NCBI GenBank assembly: GCA_964516635.1
Contig: CAZEZY010000128.1
Span: 1-6,774, forward strand
DNA: 6,774 bases
Source of the DNA: CAZEZY01 sp964516635
GTDB taxonomy: Bacteria > Pseudomonadota > Gammaproteobacteria > Burkholderiales > Burkholderiaceae_C
Direction: 5' to 3'
Shown here: piece after piece, positions 1-6,097 of the stretch
Numbering within the stretch: the stretch's first letter is position 1
Layout: each line of letters opens with the position of its first letter
Position numbers and translations under genes: made by a program
Notes under the pieces: model-generated
What the model was told of the DNA's origin: nothing
Database searches by the model: none
The model's input: the letters and a program-made list of their open reading frames with translations, nothing else

Positions 1-278
1 TGCCACAGGGCTATTCGCACGCCTACCCGTTCTTCCAGTACATGAAAGACACCTTTGACGTGCTGTATGCCGAAGGCGGCCCTGACCTGGAAATGGGGGG
101 TCTGGACCGCCCCAAGATGATGAGCGTCGGCATGCACTGCCGGCTGCTCGGTCGCCCGGGCCGCATCACCGCCCTGCAGCGGTTTCTGGACCATGTCCAG
201 CGACACGAAGGCGTGTGGATCACCCGGCGCATCGATATCGCCCGCCACTGGCGCGCCACCCACCCCTGCCCGGCCTGA
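1..278 (+). CDS. puuE: Allantoinase PuuE, C-terminal fragment (5' end outside window)
   Basis: The last 91 residues of an open frame that enters from the left edge (first full codon at 3) and stops with TGA at 276-278. The visible part begins PQGYSHAYPFFQYMKDTFD and contains the segment GGLDRPKMMSVGMHCRLLGRPG. It closes with an RxDIARHW signature close to the stop. This matches the C-terminal part of the cofactor-independent allantoinase of the polysaccharide-deacetylase (NodB-like) fold, which hydrolyses allantoin to allantoate in the cytoplasm. Full-length PuuE is about 300 residues, so roughly two thirds is missing, including the N-terminal active-site residues. The identity therefore rests on the C-terminal motifs plus context. 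The next gene starts 11 nt after the stop and encodes the flanking steps of the same pathway (OHCU decarboxylase and allantoate amidohydrolase), which strongly supports the call. A different NodB-type deacetylase is the alternative but is unlikely here. Confidence 0.88.
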   Translation, partial: PQGYSHAYPFFQYMKDTFDVLYAEGGPDLEMGGLDRPKMMSVGMHCRLLGRPGRITALQRFLDHVQRHEGVWITRRIDIARHWRATHPCPA

Positions 279-282
279 AGGA
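278..282 (+). promoter_or_regulatory. Ribosome binding site of the uraD-allC fusion gene
   Basis: AAGGA sits 7 nt before the ATG at 290 and shares its first base with the TGA stop of puuE (276-278). It selects ATG 290 over the further upstream in-frame ATG at 215, which lies inside puuE and would add 25 residues with no family resemblance. The overlap suggests translational coupling with puuE. Confidence 0.6.
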
Positions 283-289
283 CCGCGCC

Positions 290-2068
290 ATGCCCTACAC
301 CCTGGAACAACTCAACACCGCGCCGCTCCACGAAGCCGCGCAGATGCTCGACGGTCTGTATGAGCATTCACCCTGGATCGCCGAACAGGCCCTGGCAGAG
401 CGGCCTTTTGCCACCCTGGCTGCACTCAAGCTGGCCATGGTGCGGGTCCTTGATGGGGCCGGGCGCGAGGCCCAGCTCGAGTTGATCCGCGCCCACCCCG
501 AACTGGCTGGTAAGGCCATGGTGGCCAAAAGCCTGACCGCCGAGTCCACGAACGAGCAGAACACCGCGGGGCTCACGCAGTGCACGCCCGAAGAGTTCAG
601 CAACATCCAGCAACTCAACGCCGATTACAACGCCAAGTTCGGCTGGCCTTTCATTCTGGCCGTGCGCGGGCCGCGCGGCAGCGGGTTGAACAAGGCGCAG
701 ATCATGGCGGCCTTCGAGCGCCGCCTGCACGGCCACCCGGACTTCGAACGGGCCGAGTGCCTGCGCAACATCCACCGGATTGTCGAAATCCGGCTGAACG
801 ACAAGTTCGGCGCCGAACCCACGCTGGGCAACCTCGTGTGGGACTGGCACGAACACCTGGCGCAGCACAGCGAACCCGGCTACGCCGAACGCGGCGAACT
901 GACCGTGACCTACCTGACCGAGGCTCATCGCGCCTGTGCCGCCAGCATTGCCCAGACCATGCGCGAAGTGGGTTGCGACGAGGTGGGCGTCGACGCCGTG
1001 GGCAACGTGGTGGGCCGTTATCACCCGGCCAACCCCGGTGCACCCTACCTGCTCACCGGCAGCCATTACGACACCGTGCGCAACGGCGGCAAATACGACG
1101 GCCGCCTGGGTATTTACGTGCCGCTGGCCTGCGTGCGCGAGTTGCACCTTTGTGGTGAGCGCCTGCCGTTCGGACTGGAGGTGGTCGCCTTTGCCGAAGA
1201 AGAAGGCCAGCGCTTCAAGGCCACCTTCCTGGCCTCGGGCGCCCTGGTCGGCAGTTTCAACCCGGCGTGGCTGGAGCAGACCGATACCGACGGCGTGACC
1301 ATGCGCCAGGCCATGCAGACCGCCGGGCTGCCCGGCACCCTGGACGCGATCGCAGCGATCCAGCGCGACCCTGCCCAGTGCCTCGGCTTCGTGGAAGTGC
1401 ACATCGAGCAAGGCCCGGTGCTCAATGAGTTGAACCTGCCGCTGGGTGTGGTCACCTCCATCAACGGCAGCGTGCGGCTCGTGGGCGAAGTCGTGGGCAC
1501 GGCCAGCCACGCCGGCACCACCCCCATGGACCGCCGCGCCGACGCCGCCTGCGCCGTGGCCGAGTTGATGCTGTTCGTGGAACAGCGTGCCCGCCGCGAC
1601 GGCGATTCGGTGGGCACCGTGGGCCAGTTGAACGTGCCGAATGGCTCCATCAATGTGGTGCCGGGTCGCTGCGCCTTCACGCTGGACCTGCGCGCCCCCA
1701 CCAACGCCCAGCGTGACGCCCTGCTCGCTGACGTGCGTGCCGAAATCAAGGCCATCTGCCAGCGACGTGGCGTGCGCCACTCGCTCGAAGAAACCATGCG
1801 CGCCAGCGCAGCGCCCAGCGATCCGGCCTGGCAAGCACGATGGGAGCGTGCCGTGCAAGCCCTCGGTCTGCCGGTGTTCCATCTGCCCAGTGGCGCCGGC
1901 CACGATGCCATGAAGTTGCACGACCTGATGCCCCAGGCGATGCTGTTCGTGCGTGGCGAAAACAGCGGCATCAGCCACAATCCCCTCGAATCCACCACCA
2001 GCGAAGACATGGAACTGGCCGTCCGCGCCTTCCAGCACCTGCTGCACCAGACCGCCGCCCAGGCCTGA
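290..2068 (+). CDS. Bifunctional OHCU decarboxylase / allantoate amidohydrolase (UraD-AllC fusion)
   Basis: A 592-residue two-domain protein. Residues 1 to about 172 are OHCU decarboxylase (UraD), which makes S-allantoin from 2-oxo-4-hydroxy-4-carboxy-5-ureidoimidazoline. Seen there are RAHPELAGK with His69, SLTAESTNEQ with Ser86 and Glu89 (the His-Ser-Glu spacing fits the family's catalytic residues), and the conserved segment KFGWPFILAVRG at 116-127. From about 180 onward it is an M20-family amidohydrolase of the AllC/HyuC/UAH group: GSHYDTVRNGGKYDG (His259, Asp270), FAEEEG (Glu303-305), HIEQGPVL (His371), SHAGTTPMDRR (His407), GSINVVPG, SGAGHDAM (His538) and GISHNP (His563). All expected metal and substrate residues are present, so this domain should be active; its likely reaction is allantoate to ureidoglycine, ammonia and CO2. 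The start is ATG 290 with a good ribosome binding site. No stop or frame break separates the domains, and both are about the usual size, so this is a true fusion. Another ureido substrate such as ureidoglycolate is possible but less likely next to puuE. Confidence 0.93.
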   Translation: MPYTLEQLNTAPLHEAAQMLDGLYEHSPWIAEQALAERPFATLAALKLAMVRVLDGAGREAQLELIRAHPELAGKAMVAKSLTAESTNEQNTAGLTQCTPEEFSNIQQLNADYNAKFGWPFILAVRGPRGSGLNKAQIMAAFERRLHGHPDFERAECLRNIHRIVEIRLNDKFGAEPTLGNLVWDWHEHLAQHSEPGYAERGELTVTYLTEAHRACAASIAQTMREVGCDEVGVDAVGNVVGRYHPANPGAPYLLTGSHYDTVRNGGKYDGRLGIYVPLACVRELHLCGERLPFGLEVVAFAEEEGQRFKATFLASGALVGSFNPAWLEQTDTDGVTMRQAMQTAGLPGTLDAIAAIQRDPAQCLGFVEVHIEQGPVLNELNLPLGVVTSINGSVRLVGEVVGTASHAGTTPMDRRADAACAVAELMLFVEQRARRDGDSVGTVGQLNVPNGSINVVPGRCAFTLDLRAPTNAQRDALLADVRAEIKAICQRRGVRHSLEETMRASAAPSDPAWQARWERAVQALGLPVFHLPSGAGHDAMKLHDLMPQAMLFVRGENSGISHNPLESTTSEDMELAVRAFQHLLHQTAAQA

Positions 2069-2090
2069 CCCCCTTCAACCAGACCTTGCC

Positions 2091-3341
2091 ATGACTCAAG
2101 CCGCTTACACCGCCCTCGACCAGTGGGTGTCCGACCACTTTGAAGACGAGGTTGCCTTTCTGCAGCAACTCGTGCGGGTGCCCACCGACACCCCGCCCGG
2201 CAACAATGCCCCACACGCCGAGCGCACGGCCGCGCTGCTGAGTGGCTGGGGCTGGGAGGTGGAGACCCATCCCGTGCCAGCAGCCGAGGTGCAGGCCGCC
2301 GGGCTGCAGAGCATCACCAACCTGATCGTTCGCCGCCGCTATGGCGACGGCGGCCCCACCATTGCCCTCAATGCGCATGGCGATGTGGTACCCCCCGGCG
2401 AAGGCTGGACGCACGACCCCTACGGTGGCGACGTGGTGGACGGCAAGATGTACGGCCGTGCCACCGCCGTCAGCAAAAGCGATTTCGCCAGCTTCACCCA
2501 TGCCATCAAGGCCCTGGAGGCTGTCGCGCGACCCACAAAGGGATGCATCGAACTGCACTTCACCTACGACGAGGAATTCGGCGGTGAACTCGGACCCGGC
2601 TGGCTGCTGAAGCACGGCCTCACGAAGCCCGACCTGATGATCGCGGCCGGCTTCAGTTACCAGGTGGTGACCGCCCACAACGGCTGCCTGCAACTGGAAG
2701 TGACGGTTCAGGGCGACATGGCCCATGCCGCCATTCCCGACACCGGCACCGATGCCCTGCAGGGCGCGGTGCACCTGATGAACGCGCTGTACCGACTCAA
2801 CGCCGACTACCTGCGGGTTTGGTCCGGCGTGGAGGGCATCACCCACCCTTACCTCAACATCGGGCTGATCCAGGGCGGCACCAACACCAACGTGGTGCCT
2901 GGCAAGGTGGTGTTCAAGGTGGACCGCCGCATGATCCCCGAAGAAGACCCGGCCCAGGTGGAAGCCGCGCTGCGCCAGACCCTGGCCGATGCCGCCGCCT
3001 CCTTTCATCCGCCGCGCGGCGGCCAGCAGTTGCAGGTCGACATCAAGCGCATGCTGCTCGCCCACGCCATGAAACCCCTGCCGGGCAATCGCCCCCTGGT
3101 GGAAGCGATCCAGAAACACGGCGAAGCGGTGTTTGGCGAACCCATCCCCGCCGTGGGCACGCCGCTCTACACCGACGTACGCCTTTACGTCGAGCGTGGC
3201 ATTCCGGGCGTCATCTACGGCACGGGGCCTCGAACGGTGCGCGAATCCAATGCCAAGCGGGCCGACGAACACATCGAACTCAACGACCTGAAGCGCGCCA
3301 CCCAGGTGCTGGCCCGCACCTTGCACGACCTGCTGGCCTGA
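2091..3341 (+). CDS. M20-family amidohydrolase/peptidase-like protein (ArgE/DapE/CPG2 group), substrate unknown
   Basis: 416 residues with the M20 layout. The N-terminal catalytic lobe has LNAHGDVVPPGEGW (His96, Asp98), YGRATAVSKSDF (121-132) and YDEEFGGE (Glu161, Glu162). A dimerisation lobe around 197-310 has MAHAAIPDTGTDAL (His212) and GGTNTNVVPG. The C-terminal lobe has GTPLYTDVR (Asp362) and a tail motif RESNAKRADEHIEL. It belongs to the ArgE/DapE/carboxypeptidase G2 side of M20, not the AllC side, so it is not a copy of the upstream enzyme. Several usual metal ligands look replaced: the Asp of GRGxxD is Val127, the GEP-type acidic residue falls in AAGFSY (185-190), and the late His falls at Asn387 or Lys389. 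The gene starts 22 nt after the fusion gene with no clear Shine-Dalgarno, so it is probably read through from upstream. ATG 2091 is chosen because the upstream in-frame extension overlaps the fusion gene. A role in ureido-compound breakdown is inferred only from position. Confidence 0.85.
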   Translation: MTQAAYTALDQWVSDHFEDEVAFLQQLVRVPTDTPPGNNAPHAERTAALLSGWGWEVETHPVPAAEVQAAGLQSITNLIVRRRYGDGGPTIALNAHGDVVPPGEGWTHDPYGGDVVDGKMYGRATAVSKSDFASFTHAIKALEAVARPTKGCIELHFTYDEEFGGELGPGWLLKHGLTKPDLMIAAGFSYQVVTAHNGCLQLEVTVQGDMAHAAIPDTGTDALQGAVHLMNALYRLNADYLRVWSGVEGITHPYLNIGLIQGGTNTNVVPGKVVFKVDRRMIPEEDPAQVEAALRQTLADAAASFHPPRGGQQLQVDIKRMLLAHAMKPLPGNRPLVEAIQKHGEAVFGEPIPAVGTPLYTDVRLYVERGIPGVIYGTGPRTVRESNAKRADEHIELNDLKRATQVLARTLHDLLA

Positions 3342-3350
3342 CGGGTCGGT

Positions 3351-3974
3351 TCAGTCGGCCGAAGACGCCTCGTTCAGGGGCCGTGCCTGGTCGGCAGCCT
3401 GCTCCTGGGGGCGGTGCGGACGGTCTTGCGGTCCTGGGCGCCAGCGAAAGAACATCGGATACACCTTCTCGGTGACCGGACCATCGAAATCCCAGGCCAG
3501 GCATTTGCCCAGATGCGGCGGCGGACGGCCATCTCGAGGGGTGGCAAAGGACACCTCCGCCATGGTCTGGAACGCGGCCGTGGCCATGTTGTAGAGAAGT
3601 TCGCGCAAATGGGTACACCCCTGAATGTGGCCCAGATGCCGCTCGATCGCCTGCCGCCAGCCCCCACCCATCTGGACACCCACCATCCTTTGCATGGGTT
3701 CGAGTGCCTGCGGGCAAGGCGCATGGGGATGGCTGTCCATCACCGCCTCGATCTCCCGCACGACCATGGTCACATCCAGCGTGACGCGGATGCGCATGTG
3801 ATGCACGGGCTGACCAGGGTCCCAACGGCCCTCGCCCTGAATCTCGAAGGCATGGGGTTTGCTGTCATGCAGTTCACCCTCGATGTCCCACAGGCCGTCG
3901 TCACGCAGAAAACCGCGGTACTCGACGCGGCGGGTATGCATCGGGCGGCGGGGGGTGGGGTTGGAAAGTGGCAA
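3351..3974 (-). CDS. DUF2889 domain-containing protein
   Basis: 207 residues from a TTG start. It carries the DUF2889 signatures: HTRRVEYRGFLRDDGLWDIEG at 13-33 (given in part), SKPHAF, VHHMRIRVTLD at 57-67, the stretch around CPQALEPMQRMVG at 87-99, GGGW, GCTHLRELLYNMATAAFQTM at 119-138, and KCLAWDFDGPV at 157-167. The biochemical function of the family is unknown. Conserved Cys87, Cys120, His122 and Cys158 could bind a metal or cofactor, but that is inference. The last 30 residues are a Pro/Gln/Arg-rich tail, probably disordered. There is no signal peptide or membrane segment, so it is likely cytoplasmic. The start is TTG at 3974 (MPLSNPTPRRPMHTRR), which resembles family N-termini and sits 6 nt after a GAGAGGGA ribosome binding site. 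A TTG at 3980 is too close to that site, and ATG 3941 has no site. It lies 12 nt downstream of the plsC-like gene and is the last gene of the block. Confidence 0.85.
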   Translation of the reverse strand: MPLSNPTPRRPMHTRRVEYRGFLRDDGLWDIEGELHDSKPHAFEIQGEGRWDPGQPVHHMRIRVTLDVTMVVREIEAVMDSHPHAPCPQALEPMQRMVGVQMGGGWRQAIERHLGHIQGCTHLRELLYNMATAAFQTMAEVSFATPRDGRPPPHLGKCLAWDFDGPVTEKVYPMFFRWRPGPQDRPHRPQEQAADQARPLNEASSAD

Positions 3975-3980
3975 GTTCAA

Positions 3981-3988
3981 TCCCTCTC
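3981..3988 (-). promoter_or_regulatory. Ribosome binding site of the DUF2889 gene, overlapping the plsC stop
   Basis: On the minus strand GAGAGGGA directly follows, and partly overlaps, the TGA stop of the acyltransferase gene (3989-3987). It lies 6 nt before the TTG at 3974. This placement decides the non-ATG start and suggests that ribosomes finishing plsC restart on the DUF2889 gene. Confidence 0.5.
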
Positions 3989-4763
3989 AATTCAGCGAAA
4001 CACCCAGGGGCTGATCGGCCAGTCGGGCCACCTCGGTGCGCAAAGCCTCGGCCCATGTTCGCCGGTCCCGGCCTTGCGCCGTATCGGGTTCGCCCCAGTG
4101 CACCGTGGCCTGCAGATCGATGGCACCCGCTGTTTGCCACATCGATGCAAAGAGGGAGGTGTCGCCGGCATATGCGGGTGCCTCATGGCGACGTGCTTCG
4201 CCCAGCAGTGCTTGACCGTCTCCATGCAGATAGGCCAATCCCACCGGCTGAATGGGCGTATCCGTGGTCACTGCCGCCTGCAGCAGATTGGCATGAAAGG
4301 GGAGCACCCCCTGACCTTCACCGGTGGTCCCCTCTGGAAAGACGGCCAGCACGTCACCGGCCTGCAAGCGCTCGGCCATGTGGTGAACCACCCGCAAGGC
4401 ATCGCGCCGTTTCTCGCGCTCGATGAACAGCGTACCTGATCCGGCCACCAGTCGACCAATCAGCGGCCAGTGCCTGACATCGGCTTTGGACACAAATCGA
4501 CAGGGCCGAACGGCATTCATGACGATGATGTCCAGCCAGGAGAGGTGATTGGCCACCACCAGCAACGGTCCGGAGGATGGGGGTTCACCCACCACCTGGA
4601 GGTGCACACCCAGGATGCGCAAGACCCCTTCAGACCATTGCTGTATGGCCCGGCTCCGACCCGCCTCGTCCCATTCGGGAAAACGGACGCTCAAGGTATG
4701 CAGCCCGCGCAGCAGATGCCACGACAGGCGCAACAGTCGAAAAATCGCTCGCAGGGGCCTCAT
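3987..4763 (-). CDS. plsC: 1-acyl-sn-glycerol-3-phosphate acyltransferase (PlsC family)
   Basis: 258 residues, a normal length for PlsC. All four acyltransferase blocks are in order: NHLSWLD (Asn72, His73, Asp78; catalytic HX4D), GTLFIERE at 110-117, VFPEGTTG at 141-148 and IQPVGLAY at 171-178. The N-terminus (residues 1-25) is basic and hydrophobic, fitting attachment to the inner face of the cytoplasmic membrane. The family reaction is acyl transfer to lysophosphatidic acid, giving phosphatidic acid for phospholipid synthesis. Related members acylate other lyso-lipids such as lyso-ornithine lipid, so substrate is less sure than family. The ATG at 4763-4761 overlaps the TGA of the upstream pyrC' gene (shared ATGA). 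No Shine-Dalgarno is visible before it, so translation probably depends on coupling. Genomes often carry more than one plsC homologue, and this may be an accessory copy. Confidence 0.9.
   Translation of the reverse strand: MRPLRAIFRLLRLSWHLLRGLHTLSVRFPEWDEAGRSRAIQQWSEGVLRILGVHLQVVGEPPSSGPLLVVANHLSWLDIIVMNAVRPCRFVSKADVRHWPLIGRLVAGSGTLFIEREKRRDALRVVHHMAERLQAGDVLAVFPEGTTGEGQGVLPFHANLLQAAVTTDTPIQPVGLAYLHGDGQALLGEARRHEAPAYAGDTSLFASMWQTAGAIDLQATVHWGEPDTAQGRDRRTWAEALRTEVARLADQPLGVSLN
4760..4763 (-). other. Stop-start overlap ATGA joining pyrC' and plsC
   Basis: On the minus strand the plsC start ATG (4763-4761) and the pyrC' stop TGA (4762-4760) share bases as ATGA. This is a usual sign of termination-reinitiation coupling between two genes of one mRNA. 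Confidence 0.8.
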
Positions 4764-6085
4764 CGTCCGGCGTCAAAGGCCACCTGGCCATTCACGAGGG
4801 TGAGCCGAACGGCCACCGGCAATTCATGCCCTTCAAACGGGGTATGCCTGCCCTGACTGCGCAAACGGTTGGCACCGACACGCCAGTGGTCACGCGGGTC
4901 GACCACACACAGATCGGCCACCCCCCCTTCCACCACGCGGCCCACGCTGGCCTGGAGCGTGCCCAGGCTATGACCCAGCACAGCGGCCGGGCCACGGGTC
5001 AGCGCTGCCAGGGCTCGGTCCACAGGCACGCGGTCCTGATCGGCCCACTTGCAGGCCAGGCCCAGCAACAACTCCACCGCAGTGGCACCGGGTTCGGCTT
5101 CGGCAAACGGCAGGGTTTTGGCGTCGGCGTCCACCGGGTTGTGGTCGCTCACCAACGCGTCAATGGTGCCGTCGGCCAGCGCGGCTCGAAGGGCATCGCG
5201 GTCGCGCTGCTGGCGAACGGGGGGTTGCAGGCGCAGGCGGGTATCGTAATAGCCGATGTCGGTGTCTGTCAGGTGCAGGTTGTGCACGCTCACGTCGCAG
5301 GTCACGGGCAGGCCTTCGGCCTTGGCCTGGCGCACCAGTTGCACCCCCGCCGCGGTGCTGAGACGACACAGGTGCAGGTGAACGCCCTGACCGGCTGGTG
5401 TGCCAGGCCTGTGCACGCCTCGGAGCAGTTCAAACAGCGTGTGAAGCGCAATCACCTCGGCGGCAGCAGGGACGCCACTCAGGCCCATGCGGGTGGCCAG
5501 CGGGCCACTGGCGACCACCCCCTTGCCCAGCCAGAAATCCTGCGGGCGCAGCCACACGCTATACCCAAAAGTGGCCGCATACTGCAAGGTCCGCTGCAGC
5601 ACCTGGGTGTTGACGATGGGCACATCTGCCTGGCCAAAGCCCACGCAGCCAGACTCGGTGAGTTCCACCATTTCGGTCAGGACTTCGCCCTTGAGGCCTC
5701 GCGTCAGCGCCCCCAGCGGGAACACGCGGGCCTGGTGCAGTTTCTCGGCACGGGCTTTCAGCATGTCCACCAGGCCGGGCTCGTCCAGCACCGGATCGGT
5801 GTCGGGCGGGCACACCAGGCTGGTCACGCCACCGGCCACGGCAGCGGCCATCTCGCTTTCGAGCATGCCGGCGTGCTCCTGCCCGGGCTCGCGCAGGCGC
5901 ATGCACAGGTCCACCAGACCGGGGAGCACCCAGCAGCCGGTGGCGTCGATGGTGCGGTTGGGGTGGAAGTCGGCGGGCAATTTGCCGATGCCGATCACGC
6001 GCCCAGCCGCAATCGCCACATCGGTCACGGTATCGGTCTGGCTGACGGGGTCGATCAGGCGGCCGTTTTGGATCAGGATTTTCAT
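4760..6085 (-). CDS. pyrC': Dihydroorotase-like protein, probably catalytically inactive (PyrC'/PyrX)
   Basis: 441 residues of the cyclic amidohydrolase (dihydroorotase) fold: the N-terminal strand domain starts KILIQNGRLIDPVS, the barrel follows, and the C-terminal part carries GGVADLCVVDP. Scaffold motifs survive (PGLVDL, LREPGQEH, GGVTSLVCPPDTDP, VTCDVSVHNLHLTD), but the zinc site does not. The HxH pair is Cys61-Met-Arg63. The acidic FSDDG-type motif is FGQAD at 150-154. The CHVS histidine is Arg241 (CRLS). One His of the PHH motif is lost (VHN, 267-269), and TDHAPH has become SDHNPV at 313-318. In pseudomonads and relatives such a dead dihydroorotase, encoded right after pyrB, is required to assemble the aspartate carbamoyltransferase dodecamer; the same role is inferred here. 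A separate active PyrC must then be encoded elsewhere. The start is ATG 6085, 12 nt after the pyrB stop, with only a weak AAAG upstream. The frame is intact, so this is not a pseudogene. Confidence 0.92.
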   Translation of the reverse strand: MKILIQNGRLIDPVSQTDTVTDVAIAAGRVIGIGKLPADFHPNRTIDATGCWVLPGLVDLCMRLREPGQEHAGMLESEMAAAVAGGVTSLVCPPDTDPVLDEPGLVDMLKARAEKLHQARVFPLGALTRGLKGEVLTEMVELTESGCVGFGQADVPIVNTQVLQRTLQYAATFGYSVWLRPQDFWLGKGVVASGPLATRMGLSGVPAAAEVIALHTLFELLRGVHRPGTPAGQGVHLHLCRLSTAAGVQLVRQAKAEGLPVTCDVSVHNLHLTDTDIGYYDTRLRLQPPVRQQRDRDALRAALADGTIDALVSDHNPVDADAKTLPFAEAEPGATAVELLLGLACKWADQDRVPVDRALAALTRGPAAVLGHSLGTLQASVGRVVEGGVADLCVVDPRDHWRVGANRLRSQGRHTPFEGHELPVAVRLTLVNGQVAFDAGR

Positions 6086-6097
6086 GGCTTTATCGGG

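Noticed and set aside
215..289. Upstream ATG (215) as start of the UraD-AllC fusion
   Set aside because: It lies inside puuE, adds residues unlike any UraD N-terminus, and has no ribosome binding site, whereas ATG 290 has AAGGA at 7 nt.
368..2047. Long open frame of 559 codons on the minus strand, opposite the UraD-AllC fusion
   Set aside because: Its product is rich in His, Gly, Ala and Gln with no family motif, as expected for the complement of a GC-rich gene; the plus strand has clear conserved domains.
1971..3326. Long minus-strand frame (451 codons) opposite the M20 gene
   Set aside because: Same reason: low-complexity composition with no motif, mirroring a well-supported gene.
3335..3360. 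Bidirectional Rho-independent terminator
   Set aside because: The stem is only about 7 bp with a bulge and an 11-nt loop, and no T tract follows on either strand.
3943..3964. G-rich run on the plus strand that might form a G-quadruplex at the 5' end of the DUF2889 gene
   Set aside because: G tracts of 3, 2, 6, 4 and 2 do not give a standard four-tract pattern, and the codons explain it as a Pro/Arg-rich N-terminus; no independent sign of function.
3414..4439. Plus-strand frame of 341 codons opposite DUF2889 and plsC
   Set aside because: It crosses the boundary of two recognised minus-strand genes and has no domain signature of its own.
4760..6085. Pseudogene call for the dihydroorotase-like gene because its active site is lost
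   Set aside because: The frame is full length, the scaffold is conserved, it is tightly placed between pyrB and plsC, and dead PyrC' partners of PyrB are known; decay would also show frame breaks.
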